NCBI GenBank assembly: GCA_024195265.1
Contig: JAJLRJ010000004.1
Location: forward strand, 43,008,021 to 43,072,020
DNA length: 64,000 bases
Direction: 5' to 3'
From: Dendrophyllia cribrosa
Taxonomy: Eukaryota > Cnidaria > Anthozoa > Scleractinia > Dendrophylliidae
In this document: piece by piece, positions 26,446 to 37,300 of the stretch
How the letters are laid out: every line of letters begins with the position of its first letter
How positions within the stretch are numbered: position 1 is the first letter of the stretch
Notes under the pieces: generated by a model
What the model saw: the letters and a program-made list of their open reading frames with translations, nothing else
Databases searched by the model: none
Told to the model about the DNA's origin: nothing
Position numbers and translations under genes: made by a program

Positions 26446-28374
26446 TTGTAATATTGACTCCTAGTTGTTTCATGGTATAAATGACACTAGAGTAACATAA
26501 TTATAATAAGCCCAAGTAAGCGAGTCTTCAGTGGTTTGAACTCAAGCCTATCCACCGTTGGATGTAAAAGGGTCCCCTACATGTATATGTTGTGGTTCAA
26601 ATTTTTCTTTGGTTTGAAAATTTTCAAACCAGTTTGATTTTTGTTTTCCTTTGTCTCAGAATATGATAATGAACATGAGACAAAGGAAAATAAAAACTAA
26701 ACTGGTTTGAAAATTTTCAAACCAAAGAAAAATTTGAACCACAACATATATATACAGTGTATATTATCCCTTTGCGAAATTTAATGACATATATTTAGAG
26801 AGGAAAGCCGCATCAGCCGTAGCTGGTTTTCATGCAGGTCCTCCAGAGTACCCAGAGCAAAACCTCCCGGAGCAAGGAGAGAACCAACAGCAAACTCAAC
26901 CCACATGACCCCGGAACCGAGGATCGAACCTGGGCCACATTGGTGGGAGACGAGTGCTCTCACCACTAAACCAACCCTGCTCCTGTCTTGGACAGACAGC
27001 TAGCCTTAGTAAAGTCTGTATTTATCAGTGCTTCATAGTTAACATTTCATTTAGGTTAGAATAATTTAGTTTCCTTATGTTGAGGATGCATGAGCTGGGC
27101 ACAAGAAAGGAATAAGCACATTCACAGATTTCAATTTTTATTCTTTCAATTAAATTACCTTGACAATACAGCAGTTTTCCATCTCTACTCAAGGCAATAC
27201 TTGCCCCAGGAATGTCTTGTTCTGTCATGAAATCCACAATAACATCATCAAATGGATGCATCAACTCTGACATTGGCACATTGGCTGTGGGAGGTTCTAC
27301 AAAATTGTTTAATGAAATATATTCACATAATATAATTATATATTTTTTAAAAGGTACATGCATGTACACTTTACAACTGAAACTTCAGTTAAATGAAAAG
27401 TTTTTGTTATAGTTGTACATTCAACAAGTGTGATAAAGAACAAAACAATAGTAAGTTTACCTAGGAGTACAATAATTATTGAACCTATTAATTATAGAGA
27501 CACTGAAGGATCCTCAGAAACTGTCTGTATTAACAGGGTGTCTGTATAATGACTATTTAACAACTATTCACCTAAGTGGAGGTGGGTAGTGGTGGATATT
27601 TACCGAGCTGCAAGGGGTAAATATCCACCACTACCCACCTTCACGTACACTGAGGTTTAGTATTATAGTTTAAGTATATACTGAAACAGTGAGATAATAT
27701 AACGAAAATGATGCTTTTTAACTCATTTATTCCTGTCAACGATTACAATTTTCGCGCGCAAATTGCTGGGAGGTGAATAGCACTTGCTATTCCGAGTTTC
27801 AGTAGCCAATCAGAGCACGCCAACAATGCTATCCACTGTTTCAGTATATACTAAAGTGTTTTATTTTCTTCCAGTAAAACTAGTAACAATGCGTGTCGCT
27901 GTTTGTCCAAGTGCATTTGAGATTTCAATTATTCTATTCCAGTAATCAGCCCTTCACCTACTAACCCCCCACCCCATCAACTACATAAGTAACACACTCT
28001 CTTGCAAATGAAAGGAAGTCAATGATTGTGCAAATTATTTGCATGAAATTCCATCCTTATAAACAAAGGGACATTTCTATTTTAACAGCTTCATATTAAA
28101 GCTTCTAGTAATTAGGGGAATGGGAAGTTTACCGAGGATGGGAGGGAACGCGTTTGCCGGTTTTCGAAGAAGTACATGTACTGCAATTTAGAGAACAGAA
28201 AAGCACAATTAAGCTTATGTACAGTGTACCTACAATATTGTCGTCCAGTATCATAGTTATTCAAGTTACGTTTAGATATATAAGTTAAGCATTATATATT
28301 AGCTTACCACATGAGATCCAATAGTTGTGATCTGCAAGACTGCTTTTCAGCTGAGATTTTTGTTGCAAATCCAT
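20823..28374 (-). CDS. Serine beta-lactamase-like protein with C-terminal repeats (6 exons)
   Basis: Exons on the minus strand: 28308-28374, 27159-27296, 25975-26124, 25171-25386, 23792-23958, 20823-22187. All splice sites are GT/AG and phases join to 700 aa. The class-C beta-lactamase/esterase fold is supported by the nucleophile motif S89-I-S-K92, the Tyr motif Y196-S-N198 (HAYSNLGY), and HSG at about 348-350 in place of KTG. Metazoan relatives include LACTB-like proteins and the oyster shell protein gigasin-6. The last ~300 residues hold three to four degenerate ~45-aa units ending in aromatic 'hxxhW/Yxk' strings (YFNMIF, FSVIWTK, NFVASW), like the tandem repeats attached to some bacterial and fungal beta-lactamase-fold hydrolases. 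No signal peptide is evident, so it is probably intracellular. Substrate unknown. The stop codon overlaps an AATAAA (20826-20831). Confidence 0.88.
22255..22420. repeat. 'gatctaggggagg' repeat-family fragment
   Basis: A head like 'ttgatctaggggagggaccc' followed by CCCCTCCCC-rich sequence. Related heads occur at 9596 and 16537. Intron 5 of the beta-lactamase-like gene. Confidence 0.45.
22699..22860. mobile_element. Short hAT-style MITE (CAGGGGCGTAGC ends)
   Basis: CAGGGGCGTAGCTACC at the left and inverted GGCTACGCCCCTG at the right; 'tgcgtacct' recurs internally. I could not find a convincing 8-bp duplication, so the superfamily is by TIR resemblance only. Confidence 0.6.
22861..23258. repeat. 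Perfect tandem duplication, 2 x 199 bp
   Basis: 22861-23059 and 23060-23258 read identically by eye, including an (AAT)n tract and the LINE/SINE-type tail 'atacatgtagcgccaaatcc ... atagcgctttacaataa'. Either a very recent duplication or an assembly artefact at the AAT repeat. Confidence 0.85.
23347..23673 (-). pseudogene. LINE reverse-transcriptase C-terminal fragment
   Basis: Minus-strand reading: PRYIRNLLEYQTSSRILRSS, IPRARLQTYGERAFAVTSP, LWNTIPFDLRSSDSIDIFKR, LKTYLFK. This is the well-conserved tail of jockey/CR1-like ORF2 proteins (YGeRaFaVtaPklWN.lP..lR...s...FK..lKt.LF). It is truncated at the 5' end, flanked by the AAT-tailed repeat, and lies inside the last intron of the beta-lactamase-like gene. 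Confidence 0.85.
24062..24319. mobile_element. MITE, AAAGTGCACCTAGCCCC family
   Basis: The ends AAAGTGCACCTAGCCCCAAT and inverted ATTTTGGGGTTAGGTGCACTTT enclose further inverted sequence ('taatcaactctatgt' / 'acgtagagttgatta'). The TTAA target is visible only on the left. Intron 4 of the beta-lactamase-like gene. Confidence 0.65.
24716..24965 (+). repeat. SINE copy (family 1)
   Basis: Shares with 51975-52262 the landmarks 'ttagacaagaaactttactc', 'aaaatgctggga', 'catcccatccag', 'cctagttgctt(c/t)atgcta' and 'gttaagctccg'. Its head 'gctgtggtgtagtggttac' is A-box-like. Intron 4. Confidence 0.75.
25551..25951. mobile_element. Degenerate TIR MITE (CAGT(C/T)GA ends)
   Basis: Left CAGTCGAGCCTCC and right inverse ...GGTCACTTCAACTG enclose several 'aagtgaccac'/'aagcgacta' repeats. 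A TA precedes the left end. Intron 3. Confidence 0.5.
26250..26520 (+). repeat. Degraded SINE family 1 copy with poly-G insertion
   Basis: The remnants 'acaatgcctctccacctagg', 'gtcccatccaggggttgg', 'ctcctagttgtttcatgg' follow the order of the better copies at 24716 and 51975. A G run (about 26420-26445) interrupts it. Intron 2. Confidence 0.5.
26583..26755. mobile_element. Perfect-arm foldback MITE flanked by TA
   Basis: Arms of about 75 bp ('tgttgtggttcaaatttttc' to 'cctttgtctca') are inverted around a short AT-rich loop near 26665. TA-rich flanks. No ORF. Intron 2. Confidence 0.8.
26795..26985 (-). repeat. tRNA-derived SINE, minus strand
   Basis: The reverse complement gives an A-box-like 'GGTTTAGTGGTGAGAGCAC' and B-box-like 'CCAGGTTCGATCCTCGG', followed by a SINE body. 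Not a functional tRNA gene. Intron 2. Confidence 0.7.
27560..27858. mobile_element. Palindromic MITE pair
   Basis: A hairpin at 27577-27651 ('ggtgggtagtggtggatatt' and its inverse) is followed by an outer inverted pair 'gtatatactgaaacagtg' (27676) / 'cactgtttcagtatatac' (27834). No coding content. Intron 1 of the beta-lactamase-like gene. Confidence 0.6.
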
Positions 28375-28820
28375 CTACAGCGCTGTACATTGAACCAGAA
28401 GAGTATCGTGGAGTTCCGGCCAAGGAATACCATGTTGAGCCCGCTATTCTAATGCGGCAGACTTAGAAGAGTAACATTCATCATGTAATTCTTTCATGAA
28501 ATATCGCTTACACTTTCGCACAGGAATCCAGGCTATGCGCTAAAATTAAAATGCCGTTAGAGGCCATAAAACAGTCCAGAAACAACAGAAAGACATCATT
28601 CAATGAGTTTCGTAGCCTGCGATGAATTTCGCTTCATGTCATGACTTTCATCACTCTAGCTTTTTGGCGTACCAAATTTCCTTTTCCGTCCCGAGTTTCT
28701 TAGTTTTCCACTGTGGCCGCCGCACATGGCGTTAATTGCAGGAATGGCTCCGAGCGACACTTAGAAAATTTTTCACCAATTATAGAATTTTTTTCCTATC
28801 AGAAAAAGAAAAATGCAATA
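28375..28820. promoter_or_regulatory. Presumed 5' flank of the beta-lactamase-like gene
   Basis: Non-repetitive, moderate-GC sequence directly upstream of the start at 28374. Promoter/5' UTR is inferred from position only; no TATA box or initiator is convincing. Confidence 0.35.
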
Positions 28821-28821
28821 A

Positions 28822-28895
28822 ATCACCTAGAATCGAACCCGGAACCTCCTGCGTGCTAACATCCCTACTTCACCATTAGACCACTGGGTTGATTC
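28822..28895 (-). repeat. tRNA-like SINE head, minus strand
   Basis: The reverse complement contains a perfect B-box 'GGGTTCGATTC' and an A-box-like 'CCCAGTGGTCTAATGG'. Flanking sequence is AT-rich without a paired acceptor stem, so this is more likely a SINE head than a tRNA gene. Confidence 0.5.
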
Positions 28896-29800
28896 GGCAA
28901 ACAAAAATTTAATTATAAAAGGTGACCCTATCCCTAAATCTAACCTAATCGCGAATGTAGCTTAGATCTAATAATCGCTTTGCCTAGGCCTAATTTTATC
29001 TGATAATAAAAGTCTACTTTCGTTCTAATCCAGGCACAAACAAAAAAAAGAGAAAAATGAATGCTAATGAGATCAGCGGTTTCCTTTCAAACGGCTTCGG
29101 AGCCATTCCTGTATTTAAATTCGTGCTTCAAAATGCAGGAAAAAGCATCTCCGGGAGACTAAAATTTAAAAATTTCCCCGGGGAAGCATGCCCCCGGACC
29201 CCCCTAGAGGGGATGGGCCTTCGGCCTTTCCAATCATGTGTCCACCTACTCAAACTCATTGCTCTCCTGTTCAAAATCTTAATGGACCTTACTGAAATCC
29301 CTGCATCGGTTTAAACAGTTTTCTTTTTAGTTGCAACAATTAAAAAAAAAACAATTATAGACTTAGGCATATACCCGTAGCCACCCCCCATAAAAAAACC
29401 CTGGATCCGCCCCTGAGCCTCCCGAAGTCCAACCTTTAACGTCCTCGTCGTGGAAGGTCAGTGGGCAACAGTGAAGTAAGGGATAGCCTGTCGGGATGAA
29501 CTACAGTGGGTCCTATGTCCCGCGGCCGCTACAGTAGCTTTGAAGGCCTGACAGGAACCCGGAACAAGCTAGCTGGCAACTGTCTAGGGATCCTGGCAAG
29601 TTTGTAGAGGGCCAGTCAACCACTCAGACTTATTTCCGACTACAGAAACTGAACAAGGCCTTATGCGTCCCATGGTGCTCACAAGTACTGACGATGATGA
29701 TGATGCAGGTATGGCGCACTGTGCACAAGTTCGCACTGGGTGCGAACGGCTTTGTACCACTTGTGACGTCGCCATTTTTTTCGACACGTCATATTTTGAC
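28896..29800. other. Intergenic spacer, unclassified
   Basis: Includes a 'ccccggggaagcatgccccc' patch near 29177 that resembles the 3' part of a dispersed repeat. No supported gene. Confidence 0.4.
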
Positions 29801-29801
29801 A

Positions 29802-30044
29802 AGCATCCCATGTAGTCTGAAGTGTCAGACGCTTTCTCTATCAGAAAAAAAATTGCGAAGAGTTCTGTACAAAATAAAACACCGGCTGAGGAAATTGTCT
29901 TCGCAAAATCCACCTTTCTCGAAGCTCAGTTGAAAAAACTTTTGAAGCAGAAAGAAAAAAGAACAAAAGCGTAGTAAAACCACCAAACAACGGGATTGCC
30001 CCGGCCACCTCCCTCCCTCTCCAAAGAAAGAAGGAATCGCTCTA
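29802..30044 (-). repeat. Interspersed repeat, inverted relative to 56990-57265
   Basis: The shared core 'gaagcagaaagaa', 'aactgagcttcgagaaa', 'ttgcgaggacaatttcctca', 'ctgatagagaaagc' appears in opposite orientation in the two places. One copy is downstream of the PON gene and the other is in its third intron. Confidence 0.7.
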
Positions 30045-30565
30045 AAGGTTATACGTATATGCCCCAAATAGGAATCAAAAAATTTATAATATATACAAAA
30101 CAACGTTTTCAAAGCTGCCAAGACGTTCTATAGTTGTTGTTGTTGTTGTTGTTTTTGTTTTGTTTTTCATAAAAAAAAACACGCGTTTTAAAGGTAACTA
30201 ATTTTTTAGTGAGCTGACGAATCAGGGAAAATAACACCAAAAGGTATGGAAAGATTGTTCGCGTTCGGCATACAAACAAGAGAGGATAACCTAAGAGCTG
30301 GAACGCTCTCTAGCTTCACACAAAACAACTGTTATTTTTCTGCATTGAGTTCGTGAATTCTTTATTTGAATCAGTGACCAAAAAAATCATTTCCTTATTC
30401 GGAAATAATGTACATTGGTACGAAAAAGATCAGGGACACCCAACGAGAAATGTTTAGGGAAACGCTTGGAATGCCGTTGTACCGGTTTTCCATATCATTT
30501 TAATTATTGCCCTTAAAGTAAACTGTGTGAAAGCTAATACAGTATGATCTTTTCGGTTCTTTTAA

Positions 30566-30933
30566 AGGCCGTTTACACGCAGAAAAATCAGGTACGGACT
30601 ACACGGATAATGTTCCACAACAGGTGGGACAAAAAAAGGCCTAAGGACCAAGTTTGGAAGGTTGCGTTCACACTACACTTTTTGGAGGACCGGACCAATT
30701 TCTAGTACTGCGCATTCGATCAGCGAAGTTATTATGCAAGCTGACATAAGAATTGAATAAACTGCTCCGGACCCGTGTTTTTTCAGGTTTTATGGTCCCA
30801 AAACCTGAAAAACCACGGGTCCGTACCAATCCCAAAAAACATGGTACGCATAGTTTACACGGGCGAAAATGTGAGGTCCGTACTCCTTTCTTGACGGGTC
30901 CGTACCCATTTTTTTCTGTCGTGTAAACGGCCT
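30566..30933. mobile_element. TTAA-flanked MITE, AGGCCGTTTACACG ends
   Basis: The left end AGGCCGTTTACACGCAGAAA and inverted right end ...TCGTGTAAACGGCCT are bordered by TTAA on both sides (30562-30565, 30934-30937). The interior has a hairpin around 'acctgaaaaaccacgggtcc'. 368 bp, no ORF; a piggyBac-type target. Confidence 0.8.
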
Positions 30934-30937
30934 TTAA

Positions 30938-31339
30938 ATTAGCTGAATATTTCAGCGGTAGAAAATTTTAGGGAAAGGAATCTTATCCCCGGAATTTACT
31001 CGTTGCTTTATCCTTTTCGAAAATCCTAGCTGACCTTATTTCGTGCGCAAAATGACATTTTTTATTTTCCCGAAAACAAAAGGCGTTAAAATATTTCGAT
31101 GAATTACGAAAGTCTGAGGTGACATTTTACTATAAGAAAACTCTAGTTTTTAATCTAATTAGTACGATTTTTTAAGACGACTTCCGAACAGCTTTCCACC
31201 AAAACGATTCGATGGGAGCTCCTGAAAGATCGAAGAAAAATCAGCGATACCCTCGCTACAGTGTGCAGCCAGAAAATGCCTGTATGAACCTCAAAATCAG
31301 ATTGCATTACTCTTGGTTGTAGGCTGATTTTGCATTAGT
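30938..31339. other. 3' flank of the PON gene
   Basis: AT-rich sequence directly downstream of the PON stop codon (31340-31342, minus strand). Presumably 3' UTR and flank. I see no other gene. Confidence 0.4.
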
Positions 31340-34300
31340 TCAGTAGAATTTCACTTCACAGTAAACCATGTTACTGAATACAGAGCCAACCAGCAGGCGA
31401 TCTTTGTAAAAAAGTGCAGACGAGGCGCCCGAAACTTCCCTCCCATCATTCTTGTACACCTCGCGAACCTCGTAGTCAGGAAAAGGTTCCCCGGATGTAG
31501 ATGGCTCTCCAAGCTGCAACGTCAAAATTTGAGAAGGACTGGGAAGACTGAGGTTCTTCGAGTGCTCAACGAAATCTAAAGCTCGAGGAAATCCCGCGAG
31601 CCACAGGTTTCCCGTGACGGGATCACGGTTGATGTTGTCTACAAGCATTCCAACTTTAATCATCTGTTTGAAGAAAGCAAGAGAACATTGTCAAGTTGTC
31701 AAGTCTGGCCAGAGTCAGGTGATAAATAAATCATGGGTTGTCAATCTTATAAGGCATCCTTTTATTAAATTACAAATCTAACATTAACCAAGGGTGCTTA
31801 CTATATGTCAGAACTGGCCGGCCAGACAGGTCAGTTCGAAACAAGAACCACCTTTTTGAAGACCTGCTACTATAAGTCTATCAAAATGGTGCCTTCAATT
31901 TTTGGATTGTCCAATTTGGCCCACAATTTCTGACAAATGGCATAATATAAACGAATTGAGCCTTCCTGCCGGTCAGTTCGGACAAATGAGTAGTATAAGA
32001 GTTGGCGGTACCAGATCAGTTTTGCAAAACTGATCTGATACCAAGCCAACTCTATACTACTTACCATATAATGGCAAAAAATAAAATGGAAATATTAAAT
32101 GACGAAATTAAATGGTAAAATCAAATGAAACTATATGTTAATAAAAACAAAGTGCGTTTATTCCATTGCGTGATTTCCTTTGCGTGACATGATTCTCGGA
32201 AAAACAGGAAGTTGGGCGATGTACAAAATCTTACATAAACAATTCTGGTTCACTATCGCAAATGCCAGCAATAATCTTAAAATTCGTCTTAAAAAATCGA
32301 AGAGGTAAGTTAGAATACATGATCTTGTTATACTTTTGAACTAATTCATAGAAATTAATTAAGAAATATGCTTGAGATTGAGAATATGGAGTTAGTTTCA
32401 ATATCGCAGTCATCTTTTTTCCTGTAATGTCTTGTAGTCTTTTCAGCACTTGACCTTGTAAACAAGAGAAATAAACTATTCTCTTTCTTGAATCTTTAAT
32501 AGCTACTTCAAGGCTTCTCAACGAATCCAGGCATGTTTCTTCATTGTCCAAAACAACTTTTATTCCCGTATAATCCATAAATCTTGTCATGTCGATGCTT
32601 CTTAGCAGCTCGTCTTTTATATCAGCATCACTTTTCTTCTGGGAACTTGCAGTACAAGGTCCAACTTTCAAATTAGGTAAACCTTCCGGATCAGCAGCTA
32701 GTTCTGGGTATTTTTTCACTAACTCAGAGAAAATATTTTCAACATATTGTGGACTTTGATTTCCCATTACAAGATCTCTCAACTTTGCCAGGTCTGTTCT
32801 AAACGCAATAAAACGCTGTTTATCCATCAGTGATATCAAAAGTGTGTGAAATATTATGCCTTCCACTCTTGTTTATATTGGTTGAGTTTCCCACGCGTGG
32901 GAATATTTATTGTCTCATCACCTTTTATGACAACCATCAAAGAGTTAGCATTTGGATTAAAAATAACATCTACGCAATGGAACAAAGATAGTTTCCCACG
33001 CGTGGGAATATTTATTGTGAGGAAATGAGTCATCAGATTGTAAACAGGATGGAGTTATCGGTGTGTGACATTCTCGGAAAAAACAGGGGAAGCCCCCTAT
33101 GAAATGAGTCATCACTATAGCTATTGTTTCAGATCACGAGAGAAAATATTTTCAACATATTATGGGGTTTGATTTAACTTTACAAGATCTCTCAACTTTG
33201 CCCGGTCTGTTCTAAACTCAATAAAACGCTGTTTATCCATCAGTGATATCAAAGGTGTGCGAAATATTATGCCTTCCACTCTTGTTTATATTGGTTCAGT
33301 TTCCCACGCGTGGGAATATTTATTGTTTCATCACCTTTTATGACAGCTTCCATGATTAGCATTTGGATTAAAAATAACATCTACGCAATGGAACAAAGAT
33401 AGTTTCCCACGCGTGGGAATATTTATTGTGAGGAAATGACATCGTTCGGTAGCAATAAATTCGCGTTAGCCGATTTTTACATGTTCGCTATTTTTGTTTT
33501 CTGGGAATTTAGACACGTGCCGCTTATAGCTATTGTTTTAAAAATATTATCTCATATAATAGTATAGAATGAATTGTGATAAGATAATTCAGGATGAGTT
33601 GAAAGCAATGGGTAATTTTATTTGTGATTTTTGTGACGTAAAATTTGTAGAAGTTGATAGTAGTGTGAGAGTGGTCGAGTCATGTTGTAGTGAACAAGAT
33701 ATAAATAATACAGATGGCATGAGTGTTTGTCTAAATTGTGGTTCCGTACATGGATATAATTATGTTAAAGAGTATGTTAATTTTTATGAGAGTATGTATA
33801 AAATACGGCGAAAATCGGTATATCATCGGAAATATCATATCCAAAACACAATAAATAACATCTGTAGCCAACACAAATTACAGATATCAATCAATAATAG
33901 AACTAAAATCATGAAAATTTTTGAGGAGATAGATAAAATTTTGCCACAGATAAATGGAAACCGAAAACGTATGATAAATATTGATTACATTTTAAAACAA
34001 TTATTTAAGATGTTAAAATTACCAATTGAAAATGATATACCTTTATCTAAATCGAAAAGAACATTAACTTGCTATAAACAATATTGGGATAATATCCTAT
34101 TGTTAATAGGTGATCAAATACAAACAATTATTAATAAATGATCCAATATCGTCATGCAAAGGGGGTTTTCCCTATGAATGAGTTATTGAATGAAAAGTTT
34201 GTTTGTAAAATTTACTCTAAAAGTTTACTCGGAAGTGAATTTTTTATCATATTGTTTCTCAAATTTTTCATCAAGAGTACAAAGATCAATTATCGTTTCG

Positions 34301-37300
34301 TCTAGCAACCTCATATTATTGATAAAATTGATATGGTTAAATTGCATTCCTCTTAAAAAAGACCGTAAATCAACGAGTACCTTCTCATATGTTGTGTATG
34401 CAAATTTAGACATTTCTATTTTTCTTTTATAGTTTTTAATTTCGCTGTATGTCTTAATCAATAAACCACTACCACTAATTACTCCTAAAATAATAGGGTT
34501 CAATGTTATTGAACCAGCTATTGTACCAATGGATATTAAAGAAACTGATGATAAATTAATAGCTAAATTCAATCTCTTGAAATATTTGAAAGCCTTCTTA
34601 TAGCACCAAAAACGCTTGTGATAAAATCGATATAATGCTTTGATTTCAGATAGTTTTTCTTTGCTGATGCTTTTATCAATATGATTAAAATTGAAGATGT
34701 CTGTTTCAGTCATTTATATTATATATTTGGATAATAATAATTAAATTTTAGGATTTGAAATGAGGCAATATAATAATCCAGAGATTTGACCCATTATTGG
34801 AGATCTTTTTAATTTCTTCGGTATTGAAAGGCAGCAATATGTGTATCCAGGCCCCTTTTCATAGTCATTGTAAAATCTTCCAAATGCATCATGAAAAATA
34901 GCATGTTTAATTAAAAATTGGTATTTGGTATTTAGAGTACAAGAACCTGGTCCTATTAATCCAATGTCAGAGTGTTTTTCTAATATTTGGTTAAATGATA
35001 TTGACTTATTCAAATAGTTAACGTACAAAAATTGATATATTAAAGCCGATTTTAATATTTCATCTTTAGTATTAGGATGTAGGTTTTTTTGGGTTGTGAA
35101 AAATTTATTACAAAAATTAATTGACTGTGCAAGAATTGACATTTATATATATCAATATATTAGATAATTATATGTTAAAACTCTTCAAAAAGTACACTGA
35201 TATGGCAATTATAAGGTGCATATGTAATATGATCAATTGATATTAATTTGATTCGTACAACTGTATCTTCATTGAAATTGATAACTGATGACGCTATATT
35301 GAAAGTGTAATAAATTTTATTCGATGCTTTATTCCAATTTTGGGGTCCAAATGAATTGTTACCGATTAATATAACCATTTTTTTGTATCCTTCAGGCGGC
35401 TTATCGTCCAATATTATCAACCATAATTTTACTATTTTTAAATTAGTTAACGCAATAAATGATGATGAACCGTTGAATATGATATCATTAGTGTTCTTAT
35501 TTTTCATATAATTGCCTAAAAATATGAATTTTTGTTTCTTTATAGGTAAACCAATTATGTTTCTACCATTTAAATCAATATCTGTCTCCATTGTCATTTT
35601 TCCATTTTCAATTGTATAAATAGAATCATATACATCTGAATCAACACTCGAGATATGTCCTTGAACACCATAAACGATTAGATGTGCTTTATTTGTATGT
35701 CCTTTTGTTATACTACCATGAAGATCTATCATTATATATTCAGGGGGAGAAACCTGCCATTTGTGTAAATGAACAATGCTTTTCGTATATCCTTCAGTGT
35801 TAAAAATCTTTGTAGTTTGCTGCCCAATATTAATAACTGTTGAGACAACACTGACAGTTGTCGAACTAATATGAGCTTTATCTGGAACGAAAAACTCAAT
35901 CACCATAGTGTACTCACCTTGAGAAAGATTTAGTGCATTAAAACCTATCCTTGACGAGAAGTCATCGTTTTTGTCTATCGTAAGAGTTAAATCATATGCT
36001 TTCTTGTTGATTTTATGTGGACTTGATACAAAATCAATTATACCATTTACAACAATATTACTCTCTGACGAACTCTGATTAACATCTTCCATCAAGTACC
36101 TGAAAACATCTTTTTTAGCTGAGGAAGATATATGTGACTTGTTTACATAACTCTTATAATCGTCTGTTATTCGTGTGTACATGTTCGAATTAGAATCGTT
36201 GAGTTCGGAGTTGAAAAACGAAACATTGACGGCAGCACCATTCTCATTTGGTTTAGGTGTTGCTAAATTAGTAATTTTATTACTTTGCATATCAAGATCG
36301 CTGGAAATCGTTTTGTCTAATTTTTCGTTTAAATGTGTATCAACATATGTTTTTGTCGCAGCTTCTCCTCCATATTGTGGATCTTTGAGATTAGTGATAC
36401 TGTGATGATTCATGTTAAGTTGAACCTCCATCGGAAATTCTTCTTTGCGACTGAGAAATATTCCCCGGATATCTTCGTAACATGGAAGATGATCGTAATG
36501 AGTGCGATAAAAATCAAATGACTGTTGTTTTGAATTCACAATATTGAACAGATGCTTCAAATCAATATCCTGAGTGACTTCATGCGTATGAGAAGGTGCA
36601 TTTGGGTGATAGTTTTTCAGAGTTAACATATTCACTGCTGACAAATCATTGTTTTCATCCGTGTCCAGATTTATGATTTTTTTATTTTTTGCATCATAAT
36701 TTTCACCTTCTAAATTTAAAAAATGTGTTTTTCCATGATAAAAAGGAAAAGCATCATTATCACCTGCTGCTTGAACATTTAATAAAGCATGATAATTAGC
36801 ATCTAAATGATCATTCAATACTATTCTTTTGTTTTTCATATATGCATCGGTAATGTTTGCTTTGTTATTAACCTGATTTTTAAGAGTTATCATATTCACA
36901 GCACTGAGATCATTGTTTTCATCCGTATCCATATTTGTGATCAGTTTTCGATCCATATCAATTTCACCAGGAAGAATTAATTTATTTCCTCTAAGGTTAA
37001 GATCGCCTGTCATGTGATTTTCGCCATTCAACAATAATACTTCATATTTACCTGGTTTAGTTAGTAATCCAACATCTAATTGATGCTTGGTAATTGCATC
37101 TCTGTCATTACCCCCTTCCTTTAGATTGACAAGCTTTTTATTCTGCATATCATAGTTATTGTTTGGATCCAACTTGAGTCCACTACTTGCTTGAATTTTT
37201 TGGCTAATGATTCTAATATATTCAGAAATGTTAATATTTGTGAATTTCTTAAGGTTATTAAATATGCCCATCTATATTATGATATTACATTAGATTACTT

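Noticed and set aside
31870..32067. Short ORF in the left TIR (and its twin at 51554-51823)
   Set aside because: Identical start in both TIRs follows from the inverted repeat, and the frames run across the element boundary into host DNA; no conserved protein.
33569..34141. TFIIB/Brf-like host factor
   Set aside because: The zinc ribbon alone is compatible, but the C-terminal modules lack cyclin-fold repeats and match the VLTF3 layout better; kept as an alternative only.
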